This document shows positions 1 to 6,774 of a stretch of 13,919 nucleotides of DNA, in pieces. Source of the stretch: an uncultured Schwartzia sp. (GTDB lineage: Bacteria; Bacillota; Negativicutes; Selenomonadales; Selenomonadaceae); contig CAJPQU010000039.1 of assembly GCA_905372875.1 (NCBI GenBank), positions 1-13,919 of the forward strand, read 5' to 3'. The translations under genes and the position numbers were made by a program. How positions within the stretch are numbered: the first letter of the stretch is position 1; each line of letters starts with the position of its first letter. The notes under the pieces are model-generated. The model worked only from the letters and a program-made list of their open reading frames with translations, was not told where the DNA came from and did not search any database.

Positions 1-581
1 CTCTCCGCCACCCGCGGCCACAGTGCCGCAGGAAAGGGACGTGCGTCGTCTCCCACCACCATCGCCACATCGAAGGCCTGCGTCGGCAGCAGCAAATCTT
101 CATATCTCATTTGCCAGCTGGCTGTTGTCTCCCCATTTGCTTCCCCCGCCGCAAAACTTTCCTCACCGCTTTGGGGCGTGTGATCCCCTCCCCGCAGGCT
201 CGGCTCCGTCACGCAAACGAGTCGATTGCCCGGATGGAATTCCGCCATCATCGAAGCTAATATTTCCGCCAGGAGGCTTTCCGGGGCTGCGCCCAATAAC
301 AGGAAGCGATGAGGGCGATATTTTCCCAGCAATTCTTTCAGCGCCAAGAGTACCGCCGCTTGGTACGCGGTCTCTTCGGGAGAATCTCCCAAAAGCCCCA
401 GTCTCTTGGCAAGGCGCGCCATAAACGAGTCCTCGGCCCGACATTCCCCCCGTTCATTCAACAGGCCGAAAAGCCCCACCGCACTGCGATTCGCGAAAAC
501 ATCTCCCGTGTCCCAGAGCGTCGTCGTCCCCTCATCTCCCGTCAATACCCAACAATTCCCCACGCTCCTCACTCGGTTCAC
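1..581 (-). CDS. Unknown protein, N-terminal part, GTG start; possible Rossmann/methyltransferase-like fold
   Basis: The frame is open from a GTG at 581-579 to the left edge, giving 193 visible residues with no stop; the C-terminus lies outside the window. The start is well supported: AAGGAGG sits at 597-591, nine bases upstream, and the GTG overlaps the TGA of the glycosyltransferase gene upstream (GTGA, four bases), which suggests translational coupling. I do not recognise the family. From about residue 91 the chain looks alpha/beta: a hydrophobic strand then a glycine turn and helix (RFLLLGAAPESLLAEIL), a second strand ending in an acidic residue (RLVCVTEP, about 120-127), and a later strand FDVAMVVGDD (170-179). 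That order resembles class I SAM-dependent methyltransferases (motif I, acidic residue after strand 2, motif IV), but the glycine motif is degenerate. The fold is a guess; that this is a real coding region is much more certain. Confidence 0.7.
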   Translation of the reverse strand, partial: MNRVRSVGNCWVLTGDEGTTTLWDTGDVFANRSAVGLFGLLNERGECRAEDSFMARLAKRLGLLGDSPEETAYQAAVLLALKELLGKYRPHRFLLLGAAPESLLAEILASMMAEFHPGNRLVCVTEPSLRGGDHTPQSGEESFAAGEANGETTASWQMRYEDLLLPTQAFDVAMVVGDDARPFPAALWPRVAE

Positions 582-1699
582 GCCCGATCCCCTCCTTCCC
601 ACAAAAGATAATGAAGCCGCCGAATGATCCGCGTAAAGTCAAAGGTCTCTCGCCCATACGCCATCGCCCGCTCGCCGCCCTGCCAAATCCGCGCTTCATC
701 GCCAAGCAGCCGTGACAGCAACGTCGTCAGCGCTGCTTCATCGTCGATGGGAAATATCTCGCCGCAAGCGCCGCCGTCCACCATATCCGAAGACGCATCC
801 ACATCGGAAGACACCATGTAGCAGCCGCCAAAAAGAGCCTCAGCAACCACATTGGGCATCCCTTCTTTAAAGGACGTCAGGGCGAAGACCTTTGCTCGGC
901 GATATTCCTCAAAGAGACGTTCCTTATCCCGAATCAGGCCGGTAAGCACCACCCGCTTTTCCAGATCGGGCCGTTTTGTCAAAAATGTCCGAACCAATTC
1001 CTCAAATGCCGGCTCCACATTTCCCACAAAACGCAATGTCCACGAAGGAAACGCATCGGCTACGGCTGCGAAAGCTGAAAGGAGCAGTTCATGCCGCTTT
1101 TCTGGACTGCCAATCCGCCCCACGGTCACAATCCTGTTTTCTTTCACCGCAAAATCCACCGCCAAATCTATCCCGTCAAAATTGTAAAACCCGTTGGGAA
1201 TGTACTCTACCCGACAGGGCCATTTCGCGGCTAAATACCGCTGTATGCGTCGGCAACTCGCCCCCACTACGTCACAGTGAGCGAGAAATCGGCGAAAGGA
1301 TGGCGTATTCCACGGCAGCCGCTCCATCCACACCCCATTGGCATCCAATTCCAAATAGACCCGGCCATCAGGACGAAGTGCCCGGTATCGTTCCAACGGT
1401 GCGGCATAATAATATTCCTGCGGACCATGCAGAACCAACACATCAATATCCGACGCACGTTCCTCGATGTAGCGAACCACATCCGGCCCGTCAGGATCGG
1501 CAATAAAATCCATTTCTACCTCGGGCAGATAACGATCATGTGACGGATACGGCCCGCTATTGCCACCAGCCATAATCGCTCGAAAGCCGTACATCTTATG
1601 AAACAGCAGCGGCACAATACCGCAGTTCTTCGTAAGCTGCGCATCCACCCATCCCGGCGAAGTCGCCAGACAGCAAATCCCTGGAACCTTGTCTCTCAT
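578..1699 (-). CDS. Glycosyltransferase family 4 (GT-B fold)
   Basis: The predicted 373-residue protein should transfer a sugar from a nucleotide-sugar donor to an envelope glycan or another acceptor; neither donor nor acceptor can be read from the sequence. The C-terminal half has the GT4 layout: IPNGFY at 167-172 in the interdomain region, the strand/loop IVTVGRIGSPEKRHELL at 190-206, and the donor-site motif KEGMPNVVAEAL at 278-289 with the E-x7-E pair E279 and E287. The N-terminal half (about 1-165) is the less conserved acceptor domain. There is no signal peptide or membrane segment, so it is probably cytosolic or peripheral. Start: ATG at 1699 with GGGAGG about seven bases upstream. The stop overlaps the next gene by four bases. 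Upstream lies a hairpin after yqeB, so it may be only partly co-transcribed with yqeB. Confidence 0.85.
   Translation of the reverse strand: MRDKVPGICCLATSPGWVDAQLTKNCGIVPLLFHKMYGFRAIMAGGNSGPYPSHDRYLPEVEMDFIADPDGPDVVRYIEERASDIDVLVLHGPQEYYYAAPLERYRALRPDGRVYLELDANGVWMERLPWNTPSFRRFLAHCDVVGASCRRIQRYLAAKWPCRVEYIPNGFYNFDGIDLAVDFAVKENRIVTVGRIGSPEKRHELLLSAFAAVADAFPSWTLRFVGNVEPAFEELVRTFLTKRPDLEKRVVLTGLIRDKERLFEEYRRAKVFALTSFKEGMPNVVAEALFGGCYMVSSDVDASSDMVDGGACGEIFPIDDEAALTTLLSRLLGDEARIWQGGERAMAYGRETFDFTRIIRRLHYLLWEGGDRA
591..597 (-). promoter_or_regulatory. Shine-Dalgarno deciding the GTG start at 581
   Basis: On the minus strand AAGGAGG lies nine bases upstream of GTG 581-579, inside the last codons of the glycosyltransferase gene. 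It supports the non-ATG start of the unknown gene, which would otherwise be easy to miss because it also lacks a stop inside the window. Confidence 0.7.
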
Positions 1700-1738
1700 C
1701 AGCCGCCCTCCCTTGTTGCCCTGAATGAACTTACAGCA

Positions 1739-1769
1739 AAGCGGCCCCGATGCGTAATCGAGACCGCTT
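1739..1769 (-). terminator. Hairpin after yqeB, possible weak intrinsic terminator
   Basis: Two 13-base arms (1739-1751 and 1757-1769) flank a five-base loop just after the yqeB stop. Read as minus-strand RNA, 11 pairs are Watson-Crick and the other two are G-U wobbles; read as plus-strand RNA those two become C-A mismatches. This suggests the structure serves minus-strand transcripts. The 3' U run is only three bases before GCUG, so termination may be partial and let transcription continue into the glycosyltransferase gene. Confidence 0.45.
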
Positions 1770-1774
1770 GATCG

Positions 1775-2572
1775 TCAGTGCCAGTTACCGCTTTCAAAAG
1801 CCATGACGGCGGCTAACACGGAGCCGGCTACACACCGCGCCTTGTCAGAGATCGTGTAGCAGCGGCCCGGATCGCTGGCCCCGTCCACTTCAGCCACCAC
1901 CATCCCCGGCTGCACCGGGCAGTCATCATGGATAAGCCCCCGCAGCACCCCGGCAAAAGGCGCGGTCAGGAGCATTTTTTGCCCGTCATCGGTGCAGATA
2001 TCGGCGATGGGATCGCCGGGACGAAGAACATTGGAAATCGTCCGCGGGCTTTTGAATCGTCCTGCGGCAGGCGCCAGCAGCAGATTGGCTTTAGCCGCGC
2101 CAGCACAGCGTTTTGACGCCCACCCGTCACGAATGATCCGCCCTAAATTATGTCCCCGCCGCAATTCTATCACGCAGTCCACATCGCGACGGGCACAGTA
2201 CCCGCTGCCCAATCCGATGCTGAAATCCGCCGATGATGCGGTATGAGCCTCAGGCATATACCCCGCAATGGCGTTGATCAAAATGTGCCGCCGAAAGCGC
2301 CTGGCACATTTCCCTTCCGGGTCGGCCATCATGACGATCTGCCCCGCCCGCAGCCTGTCATCTGCGTCCTTGATGCTGTCCGCGCGGTAGCAGGTCACGC
2401 GCTCCACCGTTTTTTCCCCTTCATACATGGCGTCAGCGAAGGATACTTCCCGCCGCACCGCCGCCGGGTGCGCCCGTTCCAGCAGCAAAATTTCAAAGCC
2501 CGCCATGTGAAGATAATGGGCTGCCGCCGTCGCCATCTCGCCGCCGCCGCGGATGATGATCATGCGCTTCAT
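1775..2572 (-). CDS. yqeB: YqeB-type accessory protein of selenium-dependent molybdenum hydroxylases
   Basis: The family (EF2563/YqeB) is found by genome context with selenium-dependent molybdenum hydroxylases and is thought to help mature their labile-selenium cofactor; the biochemistry is not settled. The protein is 265 residues, usual for the family. An N-terminal Rossmann-like start (IIIRGGGEMA, 5-14) is followed by FSIGLGSGY (117-125) and the signature ELRRGHNLGRII (136-147). Residues about 164-230 look like a lipoyl/biotinyl-like barrel (LLLAPAAGRF ... LLTAPFAGVLRGLIHD), then TISDKARCVAGSVLAAV (240-256). Where I would expect a DIDPR-like turn near 228-232, this protein has AEVDGA. Start: I use ATG 2572 with GAGG six bases upstream; GTG at 2584 has a purine run only one base away, and ATG 2563 is also possible. 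No xdh, selD, yqeC or mocA partner is in the window. Confidence 0.8.
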   Translation of the reverse strand: MKRMIIIRGGGEMATAAAHYLHMAGFEILLLERAHPAAVRREVSFADAMYEGEKTVERVTCYRADSIKDADDRLRAGQIVMMADPEGKCARRFRRHILINAIAGYMPEAHTASSADFSIGLGSGYCARRDVDCVIELRRGHNLGRIIRDGWASKRCAGAAKANLLLAPAAGRFKSPRTISNVLRPGDPIADICTDDGQKMLLTAPFAGVLRGLIHDDCPVQPGMVVAEVDGASDPGRCYTISDKARCVAGSVLAAVMAFESGNWH

Positions 2573-2640
2573 GCCCTGCCTCACGCTCCCCTGTCCGTCG
2601 TTTTTTCCTTTTTCCCTTTAGCTCTTCTAATTCGACAAAA

Positions 2641-2684
2641 CTCCGAGGCTTCCTTCCCCATAACGAGAAAAAACGTTCCTCGGA
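2641..2684 (-). terminator. Possible bulged hairpin terminator after rarA
   Basis: Just after the rarA stop, TCCGAGG and CCTCGGA can pair (2678-2684 with 2642-2648 in plus coordinates). A nested AACG/CGTT stem stacks directly on it, and 13 unpaired bases remain on the 3' side. The arm is followed on the minus strand by G then TTTTGTCG. The large asymmetric loop makes this weak. The rest of 2573-2690 holds no convincing promoter. Confidence 0.3.
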
Positions 2685-2690
2685 AACTCA

Positions 2691-4016
2691 TCACCGCCAG
2701 CCGTGGCGGCGCTTCCAGTCCTTGATTTCCTTTAGCCGCTGTTTGAAACGGCCCTCAACCCCCTCTTCGGTAGGTCGATAGTATTCCCGGCCCCGCAGAG
2801 AATCGGGCAGGCACTGCATATTGGTCAGCTTATTCGGCGCGTCATGGGCATACTGATAGTTCGCACCGTAGCCCAAATCCTTCATCAGCCGTGTAGGCGC
2901 ATTGCGGATGACCAGCGGCACCGGTTCATCCAACATGGTGAGGGCGTCCCCCTTCGCCGCCAAATAGGCCGCTTCCATGGCATTGGATTTAGGCGCCACA
3001 GCCATGTATACGGCGGCTTCGGTGAGATGGACGTTGCACTCGGGCACCCCAATGAAGTGACAGGCCTGATAGGCAGCCACCGCTAATTCCATCGCCCGGG
3101 GATCAGCCAATCCCACATCTTCCGCCGCAAAGCGCAGAATGCGCCGGGCGATGTAGAGGGGATCTTCCCCCGCTTCCAGCATCCGCGCCAACCAATAGAC
3201 CGCTGCGTCCGGATCGGAATTGCGCATGGATTTATGAAGGGCGGAAATGAGATTATAATGCTCCTCTCCCTTTTTGTCATAAAGGAGCGACCGCTTGGAA
3301 AGGCATTGCTCCAGCGTCTCCCGCGTGACCGTCGTCACCCCTTCCGCTTCATCGCCATTCAGGATGGCCATTTCCAGCGTCGAAAGCGCCATGCGGGCAT
3401 CCCCATTGGCAAAATTGGCCACCATCTCCAAAAGCTCCGAGTCCATCACGATTTTCTGCCTGCCAAAGCCTTTTTCGTCCCGGAGCGCGCGCTTTAAAAG
3501 CGCCGTCAGATCTTCCGGTGTCAACGCCGAAAGAACAAATACCTTACACCGGGATAAAAGAGCGCTGTTGATCTCAAAGGACGGATTTTCCGTAGTGGCT
3601 CCGATGAGAAGAATGCTGCCCTTTTCCACGAAAGGCAGGAAGGCGTCCTGCTGCGCCTTGTTGAAGCGATGAATTTCGTCCACGAAAACGATGGTGCGCT
3701 CGCCGTAGCGTCGGTTCTCTTCCGCCTTCTGCATGACGGCGCGAATCTCTTTAATCCCGCTGGTCACCGCTGAAAAATCAATGAAGGACGACTTCGTCTG
3801 CCGGGCGATGATCCGCGCCAAGGTCGTCTTCCCTACCCCCGGCGGCCCCCAAAAGATCATGGAGGCGATACGATCCCCTTCGATGAGACGGCGCAGGATT
3901 TTTCCCGGCCCCAGGAGTTGGCGCTGTCCCACAAAATCCTCCAAAGTCTCCGGGCGCAGCCGTTCCGCTAAAGGCTGTGTTTCCGGACGTACCTGAAACA
4001 GCGAATCTTCGTCCAT
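2691..4016 (-). CDS. rarA: Replication-associated recombination protein A (RarA/MgsA AAA+ ATPase)
   Basis: RarA is a cytosolic AAA+ ATPase related to clamp loaders that acts at stalled forks and ends of single-stranded DNA, and interacts with SSB. The 441-residue product matches the usual length of about 440. Seen in order: Walker A GPPGVGKT (57-64), Walker B VFVDEIHRF (110-118), sensor 1 region GATTENPS (139-146), and sensor 2 GDARMAL (205-211). The C-terminal oligomerisation domain includes AEDVGLADPRA (298-308) and the conserved MAVAPKSNA (338-346). The frame is open for another 93 codons upstream, but those overlap recG in another frame and look nothing like RarA. ATG 4016, with AGAGGA nine bases upstream, gives the canonical N-terminus. 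It follows the recG stop by 46 bases with no terminator, so recG-rarA is probably one transcript. Confidence 0.95.
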   Translation of the reverse strand: MDEDSLFQVRPETQPLAERLRPETLEDFVGQRQLLGPGKILRRLIEGDRIASMIFWGPPGVGKTTLARIIARQTKSSFIDFSAVTSGIKEIRAVMQKAEENRRYGERTIVFVDEIHRFNKAQQDAFLPFVEKGSILLIGATTENPSFEINSALLSRCKVFVLSALTPEDLTALLKRALRDEKGFGRQKIVMDSELLEMVANFANGDARMALSTLEMAILNGDEAEGVTTVTRETLEQCLSKRSLLYDKKGEEHYNLISALHKSMRNSDPDAAVYWLARMLEAGEDPLYIARRILRFAAEDVGLADPRAMELAVAAYQACHFIGVPECNVHLTEAAVYMAVAPKSNAMEAAYLAAKGDALTMLDEPVPLVIRNAPTRLMKDLGYGANYQYAHDAPNKLTNMQCLPDSLRGREYYRPTEEGVEGRFKQRLKEIKDWKRRHGWR

Positions 4017-4062
4017 ACCGTTTCGTCCTCTCTCGATGTTCACCGACACTAACCAAAGCGCG

Positions 4063-6120
4063 TCACGCTTCATTGATCTTATCGAAGCGGCGCTTATATT
4101 GAAGCCGTAAGACCTCCCGCCCCGCCCGCCGCTCTTCCGGCTCCGCCAGCGTTTCCGCCGCCGCCCGCCGCGCCATAAGTAAAATATCCGTATCCCGCAG
4201 CACATTGGCAATCTTAAGATCTCCCAGCCCGTGCTGCAGCGAACCGAAGAATTGCCCCGGGCCGCGCTGGCGCAGGTCTTCTTCTGCCAGCGCAAAACCG
4301 CTGGACGTTCGCTCCATCACGGCCAGGCGTTCCGCCGCCGAACCGCCTTTTCCCCCCGCCACCAAAACGCAGTAGGATTGATGTTCCCCCCGCCCGATAC
4401 GGCCTCGCAGTTGATGGAGCTGCGCCAAGCCAAAGCGGTCGGCGTTTTCCACCACCATGATGGTAGCATTGGGCACATTGACCCCCACCTCAATGACTGT
4501 CGTGGCCACTAAGAGCTTCGTGTCTCCGGCGTAAAAGGACTGCATGACGCTTTCCTTCTCTTTCCCTTTTAGGCGGCCGTGCACCAAGCCGCAAGGAATA
4601 TCACGAAAAATCCCCGCCGAAAGCTCCGCAAAAATTTTCTCCGCCGAGGGAAGTGCCATCGCGTCTTTATCTTCAATGAGGGGACAGACCACATAGGCCT
4701 GACGCCCTGCCAATATCTCCCGGCGGACAAAATCATAGATGAGAGGGCGACGGGACGCGTCCCGTACAAAGGTGCGCACCGGCTGACGCCCCGGCGGCAG
4801 CGTTTCGATCCGGGACACATCTAAATCACCATAGACCGTTAAGGTCATTGTCCGGGGGATGGGGGTCGCCGTCATGACCAGCATATCCGGCGTGGCCGCT
4901 CCCTTTTTTGCGAGTTCCGAGCGCTGCGCGATACCGAAGCGATGCTGCTCATCCGTGACCACTAACCCCAAGGAAGCGTAAACCACTTTATCCTGGATCA
5001 AAGCCTGCGTCCCGACGATGATGTCCGCTTCGTGAGCCGCGATCTGCGCCAGCGTCTCCCGGTGCTGTTTCGGCGTCAGCCGGCCCGAGAGGAACGCTAA
5101 TCGCACCTTCGTCCCCTGCAGAAGGGAAGCAAAGGTCTCATAATGCTGCCGGGCTAAAATCTCCGTAGGGGCCATCAACGCCCCCTGATAACCGTTTTCC
5201 ACCGTTTTGACGAGAGCCAAAAGGGCCAAAACCGTCTTTCCCGAACCTACGTCCCCCTGCACCAGACGCCGCATGGGTTCGTTTTTTTCCATATCGAGGG
5301 CGATTTCCCGCCACACCTGTTCCTGATCTGCCGTCAGCCGAAAGGGAAGCCCCTCGTAAACCGCCGCCACCAAGCGGCTGTTGACTAAATGGCGCACCCC
5401 CTTCTCCGCCTGTTGACTGCGCCGTTTGAGGAGCAGAAGGCCGCACTGAATGAGGTACAATTCTTCAAAGGCCAACCGCTTGCGGGCCGCCGCCAAGTCC
5501 TCCGGCACGGCGGGAAAATGCACCTGACGAAAGGCCTTCCCGCGCTCGATAAGCCTGTAACGTCGACAAATCATCTCGGAAATTACTTCGGGAAGGGCAG
5601 GACCGTCTGCCAAAACCTGTCGCAAAATTTTGCGGAAAAACGTCTGATTGAGGGATTCCGTCGCCGGATAGACCGGCAGAATCCCCCCCGAAGCCTCGGC
5701 GCCTTCGGCTAAGATTTCAAAGGCCTGCATCTGACTCATGGCAAGCCCTCCCTGTCCGCCGTAGGCATAGCCTACTTTTCCGGTAGCCACCACGTCCCGT
5801 CCCGGGAGGAGTTTCTTTTTCAAAAACGGCTGGTTGAACCAAGTCAAAAGAAGATATCCGGTACCGTCGCCGATCATCACCGTCAAAACGGTCATCCCTC
5901 GGCCGCTCTTTCGTTCATTCAGGTTCAGTATCCGTCCTGTTACCGTAACTTCCTCTCCGGCGTGAAGCTCCGCCAGCGGTGTCCGGCGGCTCTGATCAAT
6001 GTAAGCGCGCGGATAATACGTCAGGAGATCATAGGCAGTGGAGAGACCCAGCCTTCGAAGCGCCGCGCCCTTTTTCGGCCCGATTCCCTTCACCCGCTCC
6101 AGCGCATCCCCCCACTCCAT
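4063..6120 (-). CDS. recG: ATP-dependent DNA helicase RecG
   Basis: RecG is the double-stranded DNA translocase that remodels stalled forks and Holliday junctions and unwinds R-loops. At 685 residues it is full length. It opens with a helix-hairpin-helix-like KGIGPKKGAALRRLG (11-25), then the OB-fold wedge domain (about 50-140), then the two helicase lobes. Motif I is GDVGSGKT (289-296), motif II is the DEQH box (390-393), motif III is TATPIPRT (417-424), and motif VI is QLRGRIGRG (570-578). The C-terminal segment DLRQRGPGQFFGSLQ (615-629) is the conserved TRG-type translocation region. ATG 6120 is preceded by GAGGAGG about seven bases away. A good promoter (6143-6171) lies just upstream and a terminator separates it from the Asp23 gene. 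Confidence 0.97.
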   Translation of the reverse strand: MEWGDALERVKGIGPKKGAALRRLGLSTAYDLLTYYPRAYIDQSRRTPLAELHAGEEVTVTGRILNLNERKSGRGMTVLTVMIGDGTGYLLLTWFNQPFLKKKLLPGRDVVATGKVGYAYGGQGGLAMSQMQAFEILAEGAEASGGILPVYPATESLNQTFFRKILRQVLADGPALPEVISEMICRRYRLIERGKAFRQVHFPAVPEDLAAARKRLAFEELYLIQCGLLLLKRRSQQAEKGVRHLVNSRLVAAVYEGLPFRLTADQEQVWREIALDMEKNEPMRRLVQGDVGSGKTVLALLALVKTVENGYQGALMAPTEILARQHYETFASLLQGTKVRLAFLSGRLTPKQHRETLAQIAAHEADIIVGTQALIQDKVVYASLGLVVTDEQHRFGIAQRSELAKKGAATPDMLVMTATPIPRTMTLTVYGDLDVSRIETLPPGRQPVRTFVRDASRRPLIYDFVRREILAGRQAYVVCPLIEDKDAMALPSAEKIFAELSAGIFRDIPCGLVHGRLKGKEKESVMQSFYAGDTKLLVATTVIEVGVNVPNATIMVVENADRFGLAQLHQLRGRIGRGEHQSYCVLVAGGKGGSAAERLAVMERTSSGFALAEEDLRQRGPGQFFGSLQHGLGDLKIANVLRDTDILLMARRAAAETLAEPEERRAGREVLRLQYKRRFDKINEA

Positions 6121-6142
6121 AGTCGTCCCTCCTCGCTCCTAT

Positions 6143-6171
6143 ATTTTAACAAAAGAACCGACACCCTTCAA
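6143..6171 (-). promoter_or_regulatory. SigmaA-type promoter for recG-rarA
   Basis: On the minus strand TTGAAG (6171-6166) and TAAAAT (6148-6143) are separated by exactly 17 bases. The expected transcription start is near 6136, leaving a leader of about 15 bases that contains the GAGGAGG of recG. It lies directly downstream of the strong terminator, so recG starts a new transcription unit. Confidence 0.75.
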
Positions 6172-6178
6172 CGCGTTA

Positions 6179-6219
6179 AAAATCGCCCCCGCCCGACGGG
6201 TACGGGCGAGGGCGATTTT
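6179..6219 (-). terminator. Strong intrinsic terminator after the Asp23 gene
   Basis: A 17-base-pair stem (6179-6195 with 6203-6219) with a seven-base loop lies about 17 bases after the Asp23 stop. The only imperfection is one position that is a U-G wobble in minus-strand RNA. The minus-strand RNA ends in UUUUU. The matching A run upstream means it could also terminate plus-strand transcription, though no plus-strand gene is present. Confidence 0.9.
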
Positions 6220-6235
6220 CTGCTGCGCCGCCGAT

Positions 6236-6637
6236 TCAGCGGACGCGCACTTCTTCTTCGGCGTTTTCTTCTTCTGGGAAACCAACTCCCTGGACATGAA
6301 CATTGACTTCCACCACGGAAAGTCCCGTCATGGTTTCGATGGCCTGCTTCACGTTTTCCTGCACCGAGAGGGCCACATCGGGAATACGGACGCCATATTT
6401 GACGATGATGTAGAGATCTACGGCGGCTTCTTTTTCGCCGACTTCCACCTTCACGCCCTTGGCGAAGTTCTTCCGCCCCAGCATCTCAGCGATACCGCCC
6501 ACCAATCCGCCGCTCATCCCTTCGATCCCGCTGACCTCGGTAGCCGCCAATCCGGCGATAATGCTGACAACTTCGTCCGCAATGCGGACAGAACCCAGTG
6601 TGCCCTTTTTGTTCAAAGTCTTAGATTCGTCTGCCAT
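6236..6637 (-). CDS. Asp23/Gls24 family protein (YqhY/YloU type)
   Basis: This 133-residue protein belongs to DUF322/Asp23. Members are linked to envelope stress or, for YqhY, to acetyl-CoA carboxylase in Bacillus; the molecular activity is unclear. Seen: GSVRIADEVVSIIAGLAATEV (15-35, in two parts GSVRIADEVV and SIIAGLAATEV), a glycine-rich turn (GIEGMSGGLVGGIAE), the strand VDLYIIVKYGVRIPDVA, and the paired helix/strand typical of the C-terminal half. The tail is very acidic (EEENAEEEV). Start: ATG 6637 with AGGAGG seven bases upstream; the TTG codon directly before it is in frame but unnecessary. It sits between efp and recG, so context alone does not say which paralogue it is. It has its own terminator and probably its own promoter. 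Confidence 0.88.
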   Translation of the reverse strand: MADESKTLNKKGTLGSVRIADEVVSIIAGLAATEVSGIEGMSGGLVGGIAEMLGRKNFAKGVKVEVGEKEAAVDLYIIVKYGVRIPDVALSVQENVKQAIETMTGLSVVEVNVHVQGVGFPEEENAEEEVRVR

Positions 6638-6676
6638 CAAAATACCTCCTCACAGCCTTACATATTCTAAATTCCT

Positions 6677-6713
6677 TATCTATATATCTATATAGTATAT
6701 TTCGCTTTGTCCA
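6677..6713 (-). promoter_or_regulatory. AT-rich promoter region with TATAGATA tandem repeat, upstream of Asp23 gene
   Basis: The 137-base gap between efp and the Asp23 gene contains a sharp AT island. On the minus strand TGGACA (6713-6708) is followed at 17 bases by TAGATA (6690-6685); TATACT (6699-6694) is a better -10 but has no matching -35. Two exact copies of TATAGATA lie head to tail at 6677-6692, and the palindrome CTATATAG occurs around them. A promoter here is likely; the exact elements are uncertain. Confidence 0.4.
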
Positions 6714-6774
6714 GAGGAAATCCTGCTCTTTGAGAAAATAATTGCCCCTGTTGCGTTCCGGTAAAGTCTGATCG

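Noticed and set aside
23..424. 133-codon plus-strand frame at the left end
   Set aside because: Proline/arginine-rich shadow of the minus-strand unknown gene, which has a better start, ribosome site and operon fit.
163..444. 93-codon minus-strand frame inside the left-end gene
   Set aside because: Same strand but a different frame from the GTG-start gene; glycine/arginine-rich and without a ribosome site or neighbour fit.
4017..4295. Open 93-codon extension in front of rarA
   Set aside because: It lies in the recG coding region in another frame, is rich in R/W/S without RarA similarity, and ATG 4016 gives a canonical RarA length and has its own ribosome site.
6179..6219. Long inverted repeat as a mobile-element end or riboswitch
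   Set aside because: Short loop, GC-rich stem and U tail directly after a stop codon are fully explained by an intrinsic terminator.
6038..6670. 210-codon open frame on the plus strand across the Asp23 gene and the recG start
   Set aside because: It runs through the terminator and promoter of the minus-strand genes and resembles no protein; the minus-strand Asp23 gene explains the region.
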